Source of the DNA: Pelagibius sp. Alg239-R121
Lineage (GTDB): Bacteria > Pseudomonadota > Alphaproteobacteria > Kiloniellales > Kiloniellaceae
DNA: 64,000 nt
Direction: 5' to 3'
NCBI RefSeq assembly: GCF_947331435.1
Contig: NZ_CAMZOF010000003.1
Span: 1-64,000, forward strand
The notes under the pieces are model-generated. The model ran no database searches and was not told where the DNA came from. It saw only the letters and a list, made by a program, of their open reading frames with translations. The position numbers and the translations under genes are program-made. Below, piece by piece: positions 34,255 through 43,829 of the stretch. Within the stretch, counting starts at the first letter, position 1. The number at the start of each line of letters is the position of its first letter.

Positions 34255-34902
34255 ATGTTTGAACAGGCTATCGCACAACCGATCTTTCCGACTCATGTCT
34301 GGCTGCACGCCCTGAAGGCCGAAGATGCCGCGCGTCTGAACCAGGAGATTCTGGCCGGCCTGGACAAGCGTATGAAACCCTTGCCGGCGATCGCGCCGGG
34401 CCAGTCCTGGCAGTCTTCTCAGGATTTGCATCACTTTCCCGAATTCGCGGAGCTGGTGAAGATCTTCACCCATGCCTCGAAGTCGGTTCTCGACACCATG
34501 GAGGTGGATTACGAGACCTTCGAGATCACCGGTTGCTGGGCGAACATCAATCCGCCGGGCGCGCCGCATCCGCCCCATACCCACGCCAACAACTATCTGA
34601 GCGGGGTTTACTATGTTCAGATGCCGGCCGGGGCGGGCACGATCTGCTATCACGATCCGCGTCAGCAGCGCGATGTTCTTGAGCCGAAGTTCAAGAAGCT
34701 GAACAAATTCAACAGCCTGTTTCAGAACGTCAAGGTCGACGCCGGCACCTTGATCATCTTCCCCTCCTGGCTGGGGCATTCAGTGCCGCCAAATCCGAGT
34801 CAGGGCGAGCGGATCAGCATTAGTTTCAATATTATGTTTAGCGACTACGCCCGGACGATCAGTCCGCCGCGCTGGAACGGGATCCAGTTGAAACGGGATT
34901 GA
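34255..34902 (+). CDS. TIGR02466-type 2OG-Fe(II) oxygenase, copy 2
   Basis: A 215-residue paralogue of the gene at 32539, sharing most blocks: MFEQAIAQPIFPTHVWLH, QSSQDLHHFPEFAELVKIF, FEITGCWANI, HTHANNYLSGVYYVQMP and LIIFPSWLGHSVPPN. Iron ligands should be the His of HTHAN and of LGHSV. This copy keeps the more regular text (AIAPGQSWQSSQ) where copy 1 has a diverged CASAEPRGGSRQSSQ, so copy 1 looks like the faster-evolving duplicate. The substrate is unknown. It is convergent with glnE. Confidence 0.85.
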   Translation: MFEQAIAQPIFPTHVWLHALKAEDAARLNQEILAGLDKRMKPLPAIAPGQSWQSSQDLHHFPEFAELVKIFTHASKSVLDTMEVDYETFEITGCWANINPPGAPHPPHTHANNYLSGVYYVQMPAGAGTICYHDPRQQRDVLEPKFKKLNKFNSLFQNVKVDAGTLIIFPSWLGHSVPPNPSQGERISISFNIMFSDYARTISPPRWNGIQLKRD

Positions 34903-34929
34903 TGGTGGCGAACGACGCGGTTAACCAAA

Positions 34930-37890
34930 CTACGTCTCGAGCTTAGCGTAAGGACGGCCGATAATTTCCTGGTAGATCTCGTAGCAGGCATCGGTCTGCT
35001 CGATCATCGCCTTCTTCAATGACTGGAAATCCTCAAAGCCCGTTGCTCTGCACAGAGCGATTTTAAGATCGTCGGACGCGGTTTCCTCCTCGAATGAATC
35101 GCCGACCGTCAGCCGCAGGAGACCCTGAATCTCCCGAAGCAGCCGGTGGGTGGCGATCAGTTGCCCGGCATCCTTGGCAGACAGGATCCCGGCCTCGCTG
35201 CACTTGGCAAAGCTTGTCTGGCTGGAGGGTGATAGAATCTCCGGGAAATCGGCGGCGTGTCTGAGTTGCAGGTACTGCACGAGAAACTCGATATCCACTA
35301 ATCCACCGCGGAAGTGCTTGCTGTCCCATGGCGATTTTGCCCTGCGTTCACGCTCGATTCGTTCACGCATCTCCGCAACGTCGCACAGAAGCTTCACCGG
35401 ATCGCGCTTTTGGCAGAGAATCTTGCGAACTGCGGTCTCAAAACGTCCCTTAAGTGCGGAATCCCCAATAATCACCCGCGCCCGCGTCAATGCCATGTGC
35501 TCCCAGGTCCAGGCACTCGATTCCTGATACTTGACAAAACCGGACAGGGACGAGGCCACCGGGCCCGCATTGCCGGAGGGGCGCAGCCGCATATCGACCT
35601 CGTAGAGCCTTCCTTCGCCCGTCGGGGCGGTTAAGGCGTTGATCAGGCGCTGTGTAAAGCGGACAAAGTACACACCGGGATCAAGTGGGCGGGCGCCGTC
35701 GGATTCCGTGCCGTCGGGCGGGGGGTCGTAGAGGCACAGCAGATCCAGATCCGACGACACCGTCATTTCCTGCGCGCCGAGCCGTCCCATTGAAATAACC
35801 GCCATATCGGGCCCGTTCAGGCGACCGTGCCGGACCGCAAGTTCCTCGAGAACCGGGTGATAGAGGCCGCGAACGATGGCGTCCGCGACATTGCTTAAGG
35901 ATTCGCCGGTTTCCTGTGCGTCGCCAGTATGGCGCAGAATATGGACGCCAATCTGGAAACGGTGGTCGTTGGCCCAGCGTCGCGAAAGGTCGAGAACATC
36001 CTCGAAGTCCCGTGCCCGTCCAAGGGTGGCCTTCAGATCCGCCTCAAGGACTTCGACATCCGGCGCAGGATCGAAGAAACCGGGCGTCAGAACTGCATCC
36101 AACAGGCCGCTATTCTGACTCAAGCGGTCGGCCAAAACCGGTGCGCCTCCCATGATTTCCGCGATCAGACCAAGGAGCGTAGGGTTTGCGCTGAGCATGG
36201 AAAAGAGTTGAACGCCTGCCGGTAACCCGCCAAGGAAGCTATCGAACTTGGTCAGTGCGAAGTCCGGCTGCGCCGTCTCGCCTAAGGCCCTTAGCAACGA
36301 TGGCAGAAGTTCCCCAAGGATGCGTTGGGCGCGTGGCGACCGCGTGGCGCGGTAACGGCCATGCTGCCAACCGCGTATTAGGTGAAAGACCTTGGAGCCG
36401 TCACTGAAACCCATGTTTTCCAGGGTTTCGAGAACTGCCTCACTGGGCTCTCCCTCGGTAACGATCAGGCTGACGTCGGATTTCTGGGCCGTGTCGTCTT
36501 CAAACAGGCGCGCATAGTGTTCCTCGACGCAACGAAGCTGCTTGAGGAGATCATCCCGAAAGGCCTGGCTATCGTCATAGCCCATGAAGGCGCCGATCTC
36601 GGCTAGACCTTCCTCGTCCTTGGGCAGGTTATGAGTCTGCTGGTCGTCAACCATCTGCAGCCGATGCTCGACACGGCGCAGGAACCAGTAGGCGGTCGTG
36701 AGCTGCTCGGAGGCTTCCTGATCCAGATGTCCGGTCTCGACGAGGTCTTTTAAGGTTGCCACGGTTTTCGCGTTACGCAGGCGAACATCCCGACCACCCC
36801 AGATCATCTGTTGGGTCTGGGCAAAAAACTCTATTTCCCGGATACCACCGCGCCCAAGTTTCACGTTGTGGCCGAGCAGGGCGATGGCATCGCTGCCTTT
36901 ATGGGCGTTGATCTGCCGCTTGATGCCGTGGATTTCCTGAATGGCCGCGAAATCGAGATGCTTGCGCCAGACGAAGGGGTGCAGCTCGCGCAGAAACATC
37001 TCGCCGAGGGCCAGATCACCCGCGCAGGGCCGGGCCTTGATCATCGCTGCCCGTTCCCAGTTTTTCCCCAGGCTTTCGTAGTAGGTCAGTGCGGCTTGCA
37101 GGGAGATCGCGAGCGGTGTGGCACTTGGGTCGGGCCGCAGGCGCAAATCCGTTCGAAAGACGTAGCCGTCCTTCGTGCGATCCTGCAACAGGCGAACAAG
37201 CTCTTGCGTGAGGCGCACGTAGCCTTCCTGAGGGCCGCGGTGATGGAGGTAGTCGACCTTATCCCGGTCGAACAGCACCACGAGGTCGATATCGGACGAA
37301 TAGTTGAGCTCACCGGCCCCCAGCTTACCCATGGCCAGGACAACGTAACCGCAGTCCTTCTCAGGCTCGTCGGGATTTGGCAGCTGCAGCTCACCACGTT
37401 GATGGGCCGCACGCAGCAGGTGGCCGATCGCGGCTGAAAGAGACGCATCTGCAAAATCGGACAAGGCCTCGACGACTTCTTTATCGTTCCAGAAGCCACA
37501 GAGGTCGGCGAGGGCCGTGACCAACGCCATACGCCGCCGCGACACGCGCAAGCCCTCGGAAAGGCTGGCGAGTGTCGCCGTTGTGGAGAGATCGTTCTTG
37601 AGGCCGTCTAAAAGCTCGCTTAGAACCTTTGAAGGGCCGTGGGTTAAAACTGAGAAAAAGGTCCCAATATCTGAGGTTAGAGCATGTGTCAGGAAAGGGC
37701 TGTTTGCGAAAACCGCGTCGAGGAGGGGCTTTCCGGAATCCGAGGCTGGAAGCGCTTCCGCAAGGCTTTTGAGAGCAGGATCTTCCAGCCTTTCAACCTG
37801 TTCGGTCCAAAGATTCTGACCCAACGCCACTCGTTCGGCGTTGCGTGGTTTAGGCAGTTGGTTTTTTGAAATTTGATCTAAGTACTGCAT
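34930..37890 (-). CDS. glnE: Glutamine synthetase adenylyltransferase/deadenylylase
   Basis: A 986-residue bifunctional enzyme that adds or removes AMP on glutamine synthetase according to nitrogen status. Two nucleotidyltransferase domains are visible: NYSSDIDLVVLFD in the N-terminal (deadenylylating) half and TVSSDLDLLCLYD in the C-terminal (adenylylating) half, each with the paired Asp ligands. RGGIREIEFFAQTQQ and RGGLVDIEFLVQYLQLRHA are the paired GlnE motifs after each catalytic domain. Length is normal. It diverges from the AsmA-like gene and PII control is expected from the family. Confidence 0.97.
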   Translation of the reverse strand: MQYLDQISKNQLPKPRNAERVALGQNLWTEQVERLEDPALKSLAEALPASDSGKPLLDAVFANSPFLTHALTSDIGTFFSVLTHGPSKVLSELLDGLKNDLSTTATLASLSEGLRVSRRRMALVTALADLCGFWNDKEVVEALSDFADASLSAAIGHLLRAAHQRGELQLPNPDEPEKDCGYVVLAMGKLGAGELNYSSDIDLVVLFDRDKVDYLHHRGPQEGYVRLTQELVRLLQDRTKDGYVFRTDLRLRPDPSATPLAISLQAALTYYESLGKNWERAAMIKARPCAGDLALGEMFLRELHPFVWRKHLDFAAIQEIHGIKRQINAHKGSDAIALLGHNVKLGRGGIREIEFFAQTQQMIWGGRDVRLRNAKTVATLKDLVETGHLDQEASEQLTTAYWFLRRVEHRLQMVDDQQTHNLPKDEEGLAEIGAFMGYDDSQAFRDDLLKQLRCVEEHYARLFEDDTAQKSDVSLIVTEGEPSEAVLETLENMGFSDGSKVFHLIRGWQHGRYRATRSPRAQRILGELLPSLLRALGETAQPDFALTKFDSFLGGLPAGVQLFSMLSANPTLLGLIAEIMGGAPVLADRLSQNSGLLDAVLTPGFFDPAPDVEVLEADLKATLGRARDFEDVLDLSRRWANDHRFQIGVHILRHTGDAQETGESLSNVADAIVRGLYHPVLEELAVRHGRLNGPDMAVISMGRLGAQEMTVSSDLDLLCLYDPPPDGTESDGARPLDPGVYFVRFTQRLINALTAPTGEGRLYEVDMRLRPSGNAGPVASSLSGFVKYQESSAWTWEHMALTRARVIIGDSALKGRFETAVRKILCQKRDPVKLLCDVAEMRERIERERRAKSPWDSKHFRGGLVDIEFLVQYLQLRHAADFPEILSPSSQTSFAKCSEAGILSAKDAGQLIATHRLLREIQGLLRLTVGDSFEEETASDDLKIALCRATGFEDFQSLKKAMIEQTDACYEIYQEIIGRPYAKLET

Positions 37891-37981
37891 TGTCTCTCAA
37901 TTCCGGCTTTCCGGAAGACTGCGAGACCCTGCGCGGCGGGTCAAGCATGCGGCAGGGGTCATAGAGGAAGTTTCCGGAGAA

Positions 37982-40900
37982 ATGCGAAGATTTGGCATCC
38001 TTGCCGTCGAATGCTGTATCGGATTGATCGCCGGTGCCGCGCTGCTGGTCGGCATCGTTTTCTGGCGTTTGACAGAAGGCCCTGTCGCTATCGACTTCCT
38101 GGTGCCCTACGTGGAAGAGGCATTGGGCGGCTTCGAAGAGGACGCCAGCGTCGAGGTTGCGGAAACGCTTTTGGCCTGGAACCCAAGCCAGAGAGCGGTC
38201 GAAGTTCGCGTGCGCCGGGCCGTGGCGCGGGATGCCGAAGGTGTCGTCGTCGCGAGTTTTCCGGATGTTGGCGTTGAACTGAGTCTGCGTGCCCTGGCTC
38301 AGGGCACCTTTGCGCCGACCGAGGTCGAGGTCAAAGGTGCACGAATCTATCTGGTACGCGATGTTGACGGGCGTTTTTTCCTCGGCGGCGAAGCCATCTC
38401 CGATGAAACCGACATTGGGGTTGGGGCTGCCAAGCCTCAGGACGAAGACGACGTTTCGGGAAGTTCCGCAGCGCTCGAACGGGCGCTGAATGAGCTGATG
38501 TCGCAACCGGATCCCGATCATCCGCTGGCGTTTCTCCGCGAAGTCCGGATCGTCGGCGGTACGATACATCTGGATGACCGGCGTTCGGGCATGCTGTGGT
38601 ATGCGCCTGACGCGAACGTCTCCCTTCGGCGTGATACTGCCGGTCTTGCCGGCGAGGTCGACCTGTCCCTGCAGACCGGATCAGAGCGTGCGACGCTGAA
38701 TGGCGCATTTCTGTACGATAAATCCGTTGATACGCTCGACCTGGCTGCGACGCTCGGGAATCTCTCGCCTGCCGCGATTGCGCCTGCGGCATCGGAACTT
38801 CGGCCCTTGAGCGGGTTTTCTGCGTCACTGGGCGCCAGTGTGTCTGCATCGATGAGCTTGGGTGGCCGTGTCGACTTTCTGCGCTTTACACTGACTCTCG
38901 GGGCCGGCGACCTCGCAGTTGCCGGACTTCTGCCGGATCCCCTTCCGGTCAGGGGAATGGAGATCAAAGGCCGGTTTGACGGTCCAACACAGGAACTTGT
39001 TGTCGACAGCGGCAGCTTGCAACTGGGGTCGGAAGATGACGTTGGGCCCGAAATCAACTTTGCCGGAGACTTACAGGTCCGTGACGGCATCTTCGAGGCT
39101 TCGGGCAGTGTCGAAACCTCGAACGTCAAAGCGGACGATCTTGGCCGTTACTGGCCGCCGATCGCAAGTCCCAACGCCCGCGAGTGGGTTTTGGAAAATG
39201 TTCGCCGGGGGATCGCCGAATACGCGAAGGTGGAAGTTTCGGCCTCTGTGCCGGAAGACGACCTCGAAGCCGTTGTCGTCCATTCCGTCAAAGGCAGTAT
39301 GAAGTACCGCGGCCTCGACATCCATTTCTTGCGGCCGATGCCGCCGATTTCTGGTGTTCATGGTACCGCCAGCTTCGATGCTTCCGGTATGCACTTTCAG
39401 CCTGCCGGAGGACGGCTCGGAGATCTGATCGTTCATCCCACTGACGTAAGGATCGAAGGATTCGACCGAGATGGCCCTGAAACGATGGCGATCCGCAGTC
39501 TCGTAACCGGACCGGTCCGGGACGCTCTCTTGTTGCTCAATCACGAGCGGCTGAAGCTGATCGACAATCTGGGGATTAATCCCGAGGACACCGGCGGGTC
39601 CGCTACCACGGAACTCAGCTTCGATTTTCCACTGATCGCCGCCCTGGATTTTGACGATATTGTTTTGTCTGCCAAAGCACAGGTTCAGGATGCGGCAGTC
39701 AAGCAGGTGTTGTTCGGGCAGGACGCGACCAGAGGACAGCTGGAACTGGATCTCACCCACGCACAGATGCAGTTGAAGGGGCCGGTCGAACTCGGTGGGG
39801 TTGCGGGAACGTTGGATTGGTTCGAACCTTTTGACTCTAAGCTGCCGACCGGCAGCGTTATCAAGGCCCTCGTTCCCTCAATTGACAATGCGGGACGTGA
39901 GCGGTTGGGATTTGATTTTCTCCCTTATCTGGATGGTCCCGTGTCGGCCTCTGTCATTTACACGGCGCGTAGGAATTTGCCAGACGAAGTTCAATTGGTT
40001 GCCAACCTCGAGGCTGCGAAAGTCGCGGTCGAGCCGCTTTTGTGGGCAAAAGACCCCGGTAAAACCGGTGAAATTCGGGCCGTCGTCGAACTGGTCGACG
40101 ATCGGGCGACCCGTATCAAGAATGTCGAACTGACTGCGGGCGACCTTACTGCGACCGGCAATGTCTTGATGGATGATGCGGGCCGGGATATCTCGGAGAT
40201 CTTTGCCGATAGCCTGCGTTTTGGCCGCACGGCGGTGACCGCTGTGCATCTGCGACGGCTTCCGGGAGAGGTCGCCGTTTCCATCGGTGGCGGAACTGTT
40301 GACGCGCAGCCTTACCTAGCCCGGGATCCCGCCAAGGCTTCAGCACAAGGTCAGTCAGGGCAAAATCAGGCTCCTCAGAACACGACGGAAGAGCCTCGCG
40401 ATGCCTTTTCCATCACGACAAGGACATTGGATACGCTACTGTTCGGAGAAGATCAGTATCTGGAGGCGGTGACTTTTTCTCTGCAACAGTCGACGGCCGG
40501 ATGGGAGCGGATCGCCCTCGACGGCGAGATTCCTGAGCGTTTCTGGACGCCCCGGGTCGCCGGGGAGGCGTCTGAAGACACGAAGACGGATACCAATACT
40601 GCGGAAGCCGCGCCCCAAGGCAATCCGGCGGACGATAAAAAACGGGTGAGTATAGATTTCCGCCCACTGATCGGAAGCAAGCACAGCCTGCGGGCCAAAA
40701 CCAACGATATGGGGGCGGCGCTGCGGGTCATGAATATTCTCGATACCATCGAGGGCGGCGTTCTGGAAGTTCGAGGTGAAAGTGACGGGCCTTCACCGGC
40801 CTTTCCCATCAAAGCGAGCCTGCAGGCGCGCGACTACCGTGTCGTGAACGCGCCCGTTCTTGCCAAGGTGCTGACTTTTGGGTCGCTGACAGGTGTGCTG

Positions 40901-41305
40901 GATACTCTGTCCGGCGACGGGATCGAATTCGAGCGGCTGATTGGTGACTTCGTGCTCAACGATGGCGTTGCAAGCTCCGAGATGATCCGCGCCTACGGCG
41001 CCGCGATAGGCCTGACCGCTAAAGGACAGGTCGATGTGGACGCCAGGAGATTCGACATCAAGGGGACCGTTATTCCGGCCTATACGGTCAACCGGGTTCT
41101 CGGCAAAATTCCCTTGCTGGGGACGATCCTGACGGGTGGCGAAGGTGGCGGTGTTCTGGGCGTAACCTATGGTGTCGGCGGTCCCTTTGAAGAACCCGAG
41201 GTTTCGGTCAACCCCCTGTCGGCTTTGACTCCCGGTTTCCTGCGCGGGCTCTTTGAAGGAGAAGGCGAAGTGACGGCGCTCCCCGACGAGAGACATCAGC
41301 CCTAA
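37982..41305 (+). CDS. YhdP-family AsmA-like envelope protein
   Basis: An 1107-residue protein anchored by one N-terminal membrane helix (about residues 8-28, CCIGLIAGAALLVGIVFW) with a very large periplasmic part rich in beta strands. It belongs to the DUF3971/AsmA-like_2 (YhdP) class: MKYRGLDIHFLRPMPPISGV in the centre and, near the C-terminus, VLTFGSLTGVLDTLSGDGI and RVLGKIPLLGTILTGGEGGG. Relatives form long lipid-binding grooves thought to move phospholipids to the outer membrane. A Gln/Ala-rich spacer (around residue 790) and an acidic one (near 880) interrupt it. It starts about 90 bases from the divergent glnE. Confidence 0.9.
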   Translation: MRRFGILAVECCIGLIAGAALLVGIVFWRLTEGPVAIDFLVPYVEEALGGFEEDASVEVAETLLAWNPSQRAVEVRVRRAVARDAEGVVVASFPDVGVELSLRALAQGTFAPTEVEVKGARIYLVRDVDGRFFLGGEAISDETDIGVGAAKPQDEDDVSGSSAALERALNELMSQPDPDHPLAFLREVRIVGGTIHLDDRRSGMLWYAPDANVSLRRDTAGLAGEVDLSLQTGSERATLNGAFLYDKSVDTLDLAATLGNLSPAAIAPAASELRPLSGFSASLGASVSASMSLGGRVDFLRFTLTLGAGDLAVAGLLPDPLPVRGMEIKGRFDGPTQELVVDSGSLQLGSEDDVGPEINFAGDLQVRDGIFEASGSVETSNVKADDLGRYWPPIASPNAREWVLENVRRGIAEYAKVEVSASVPEDDLEAVVVHSVKGSMKYRGLDIHFLRPMPPISGVHGTASFDASGMHFQPAGGRLGDLIVHPTDVRIEGFDRDGPETMAIRSLVTGPVRDALLLLNHERLKLIDNLGINPEDTGGSATTELSFDFPLIAALDFDDIVLSAKAQVQDAAVKQVLFGQDATRGQLELDLTHAQMQLKGPVELGGVAGTLDWFEPFDSKLPTGSVIKALVPSIDNAGRERLGFDFLPYLDGPVSASVIYTARRNLPDEVQLVANLEAAKVAVEPLLWAKDPGKTGEIRAVVELVDDRATRIKNVELTAGDLTATGNVLMDDAGRDISEIFADSLRFGRTAVTAVHLRRLPGEVAVSIGGGTVDAQPYLARDPAKASAQGQSGQNQAPQNTTEEPRDAFSITTRTLDTLLFGEDQYLEAVTFSLQQSTAGWERIALDGEIPERFWTPRVAGEASEDTKTDTNTAEAAPQGNPADDKKRVSIDFRPLIGSKHSLRAKTNDMGAALRVMNILDTIEGGVLEVRGESDGPSPAFPIKASLQARDYRVVNAPVLAKVLTFGSLTGVLDTLSGDGIEFERLIGDFVLNDGVASSEMIRAYGAAIGLTAKGQVDVDARRFDIKGTVIPAYTVNRVLGKIPLLGTILTGGEGGGVLGVTYGVGGPFEEPEVSVNPLSALTPGFLRGLFEGEGEVTALPDERHQP

Positions 41306-41527
41306 AGCTTGGTTGTTATTCACTGAACTTTTGAAGAACAGTCCGGTTTTAAAGGCAGAACTCGCCATGTTTGGAGCTTGAGCCTGCGTTATGAAGCCGT
41401 TGTATCAGAGTGGTTCTTCAAGGCTCTGAAGGGCTCTTCAGATTGCGCCCAAGAAATCCTGCCAAGTTGACCTTTCTCATCAGGCGCATTAAGAATTGTG
41501 TGTCTAACCGAACCAAGGGAGGGTCGG
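41306..41527. promoter_or_regulatory. Spacer with hairpin and putative promoter
   Basis: After the yhdP-like gene, TCTGAAG-GGCT-CTTCAGA (41425-41442) forms a short stem that may end transcription, though no T-run follows. Then TTGACC (41467-41472) and TAAGAA 17 bases later make a weak promoter-like pair. A very strong ribosome site (AAGGGAGGG, 41515-41523) follows and belongs to the small frame at 41528. Confidence 0.4.
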
Positions 41528-41587
41528 ATGAATATCGAACGATACAGAACACGCGGCCCTGTCTCCGCCCTGCAAATTCGTTTGTAG
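41528..41587 (+). CDS. 19-residue leader peptide candidate before ABC-F gene
   Basis: ATG at 41528 with GGGAGG five bases upstream opens a frame encoding MNIERYRTRGPVSALQIRL and ends in TAG at 41587. This is the best ribosome site in the region, far better than that of the ABC-F gene 86 bases downstream. Short translated leaders with a following hairpin over the next start are a known way of controlling ABC-F resistance factors by ribosome stalling. The peptide has five Arg and ends IRL, a plausible but unproven stalling sequence. Could also be chance, since the frame is very short. Confidence 0.4.
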   Translation: MNIERYRTRGPVSALQIRL

Positions 41588-41604
41588 GGCTGATCGAAGG
41601 ACAT

Positions 41605-41670
41605 TCACGTCACGACGATCTGCCCCGATGGCAGCCTGTTTGGCTGAGCATTTTGGATCGAAAGACGTGA
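41605..41670 (+). promoter_or_regulatory. Nested hairpin covering the ABC-F start region
   Basis: TCACGTC (41605-41611) is perfectly complementary to GACGTGA (41664-41670), just four bases before the ABC-F ATG. An inner stem CTGCC-CCGAT-GGCAG lies at 41620-41634. The outer stem would occlude the only ribosome-site-like bases of the ABC-F gene. It would open if a ribosome stalled on the upstream small frame. Folding energy was not computed. Confidence 0.45.
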
Positions 41671-41673
41671 CAC

Positions 41674-43185
41674 ATGACCTTGATCAACCTGCGCAATCTC
41701 GGCGTAACCCTTGCGACCCCGCTGTTCTCCAATCTCAACCTGACGATCGGCAAAGGCGACAGGATCGGCCTTGTGGCTGCCAATGGCCGTGGAAAGTCCA
41801 CCTTGCTTCGTGTCGTCTCTGGAGAGGCCGATACGACCCAAGGTGAAATCACAACTGTCCGTGGACTGCGGATCGGACTTGTGTCTCAGGACGTGCCCGA
41901 AGCACTGCTGGCTATGTCCATGTACGACTCCGTACTTTCCGCCCTCGCTAGCGATCAGGTTGAGCATGAAAGCTGGCGCGTTGATGTCGCGCTTGATCAG
42001 TTAAAGATCCCGCCTGAACCGCGGCAGACAGCGCTCGGGGCATTATCCGGCGGTTGGCAACGCATTGCATTGCTGGCGCGGGTTTGGGTGACTGAACCCG
42101 ATGTCCTCTTGATGGATGAGCCGACCAACCATCTGGACCTAAACCGCATCGGCATTCTGCAACACTGGCTGAGCACTGTTGCGCGCGGTACGCCCTTTCT
42201 TGTGGCGAGTCACGATCGCTCATTTCTTGATGCGGTGACGAACCGGACTTTCTTCCTGCGGGCCGAGCAGTCGCATTCGTTTGCTTTGGCCTACAGCAAG
42301 GCTCGGGACGCTTTAGACGAAATGGATGTTGCAGCTGCACGCCAGTTTGAGAACGAGATCGCCAAAGCCAACCAACTGCGGCGGCAGGCGGCAAAACTCA
42401 AGAATATTGGCTTTAACTCAGGTTCGGATCTACTGCTGAACAAAACCAAGCAGTTGAAGGTCCGGGCGGAGAAGATCGAAGAGTCCGCGCGTCCGGCATT
42501 TAGCGAGCGCTCCGCCGGAAAAATCCGCCTGGCCAACTCGGGGACGCACGCCAAAGCGCTTGTCGCAATCGAGGAATCGGAGATCACGATCCCCGATGGG
42601 CAGTCCTTGTTCCGCGTCGGGCCACTCTGGATCAACCGGGGCGACCGCGTCGTTGTGCTTGGGTCAAATGGCAGCGGCAAAACTCTGCTTTTGACCCGTG
42701 TGATCAACGCCTTGCAAAGAGATCAATCAGGTATCCGTGTCGCACCATCGGTCGTGCCCGGCGTTTCGGATCAGACTCTGTCACAGCTAGACAGGTTTTC
42801 TTCGCCCATGGACGCGGTTACCGGCAGCTCCGAGGTTGGTGACCGCAGTGCGCGAGCGCTGCTGGCCGGTGCAGGTGCCGGCATTGATGTTCAAGAGCGT
42901 TCGATCTCGACCCTTTCAGGAGGACAAAGGAGCCGTCTCGCGATGCTGTTGTTGCGATTGGCAAAACCAAATTTCTATATTTTGGATGAACCGACGAACC
43001 ATCTTGATATCGAAGGCCAAGAAGCACTCGAGTATGAGATACTGGAGCACAACGCGACCGCATTACTGGTAAGTCATGATCGAACATTCGTACGGACGGT
43101 TGGTACAAGGTTCTGGCAGATCGACCGTAACCGGTTGATCGAAGTGGAAGGGCCGGAAGAATTTTTCTCGAAGCAGCTGGAATAA
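41674..43185 (+). CDS. ABC-F family ATPase (ribosome-associated)
   Basis: A 503-residue soluble protein with two ABC domains and no membrane segment. First domain: Walker A GLVAANGRGKSTLL, signature ALSGGWQR, Walker B VLLMDEPTNHLDL. Linker: a charged helical segment about residues 205-285. Second domain: GSNGSGKTLLL, TLSGGQRSRLAML, FYILDEPTNHLDIEG. ABC-F proteins act on the ribosomal E site, either as translation factors (EttA, Uup) or as antibiotic-resistance factors. It is smaller than EttA, with Arg and Trp replacing typical residues in the first P-loop and signature (GRGKS, GGWQR). The possible leader upstream favours an inducible role. Confidence 0.92.
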   Translation: MTLINLRNLGVTLATPLFSNLNLTIGKGDRIGLVAANGRGKSTLLRVVSGEADTTQGEITTVRGLRIGLVSQDVPEALLAMSMYDSVLSALASDQVEHESWRVDVALDQLKIPPEPRQTALGALSGGWQRIALLARVWVTEPDVLLMDEPTNHLDLNRIGILQHWLSTVARGTPFLVASHDRSFLDAVTNRTFFLRAEQSHSFALAYSKARDALDEMDVAAARQFENEIAKANQLRRQAAKLKNIGFNSGSDLLLNKTKQLKVRAEKIEESARPAFSERSAGKIRLANSGTHAKALVAIEESEITIPDGQSLFRVGPLWINRGDRVVVLGSNGSGKTLLLTRVINALQRDQSGIRVAPSVVPGVSDQTLSQLDRFSSPMDAVTGSSEVGDRSARALLAGAGAGIDVQERSISTLSGGQRSRLAMLLLRLAKPNFYILDEPTNHLDIEGQEALEYEILEHNATALLVSHDRTFVRTVGTRFWQIDRNRLIEVEGPEEFFSKQLE

Positions 43186-43237
43186 GGGGCTCCAACTCAA
43201 AACGGGCATTGGCTGTCGTGAGAGAGGCGGGCTGCTC

Positions 43238-43807
43238 TCAACTCTCGTTGTGAAATACGTCGATCCGCTCTCGGGTGCCTTCAGTAACGTCGTAGACGTG
43301 GAAGGAGTTCATGGCACGGCCGTACAGATGCAGGCTGACGGTCTGCTCGCGGTCTTCCGGTACGCCGGTTTTGTGGATGTGGTCGGGGTTGGGAACGAAG
43401 GTGGTGACCGTGCCCTCACCCAGGAGAATCGGCCCTCCACGGCGCAGGTCGATTCCGGTGTCGCGGGTTTGATCGGGATCGACACGGATCAGGTTGCGTT
43501 CCTCCAGCACTCCCTGAACGACGCCGACGACTCCCCATGTGCCGTGATCATGGATCGGGGTCCACTGGCCCGGCAACCAGACCAGGGAATAAAGCGAGAA
43601 CCCGCCGTCAGCATCGACGTGAATGGCGTTACGCGCATAGCAGTCCGGTTTGCTCTGAAAATGCTCGGGCTTCAGGAAGTCCCTCGATCCGTTGATTAGA
43701 CGGTGCAGAAGCGGCGCCACCGCTTCAACACAGTCGGCGGGCTCTCCTGCTTGCGCGATTACCGTTTGGGTCTCCGCCAGAAACTCATTTAACCCATAGC
43801 CGCTCAT
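43238..43807 (-). CDS. Cysteine dioxygenase-type cupin
   Basis: A 189-residue cupin of the cysteine/3-mercaptopropionate dioxygenase family, which oxidises a thiol to a sulfinate with O2. The iron ligands are the two His of WTPIHDHGTWGVVGVV and the later His of HIHKTG; the catalytic Ser-His-Tyr relay seems present as SLHLYG with RNAIHVDADGG ahead. I use the ATG at 43807 with GGGAG upstream; the frame extends to 43861 inside the GST gene. It lies 22 bases after the GST stop, so both are probably one transcript: glutathione- or cysteine-thiol chemistry. Confidence 0.87.
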   Translation of the reverse strand: MSGYGLNEFLAETQTVIAQAGEPADCVEAVAPLLHRLINGSRDFLKPEHFQSKPDCYARNAIHVDADGGFSLYSLVWLPGQWTPIHDHGTWGVVGVVQGVLEERNLIRVDPDQTRDTGIDLRRGGPILLGEGTVTTFVPNPDHIHKTGVPEDREQTVSLHLYGRAMNSFHVYDVTEGTRERIDVFHNES

Positions 43808-43829
43808 GTGGTCAGACTCCCGCTCGGGT

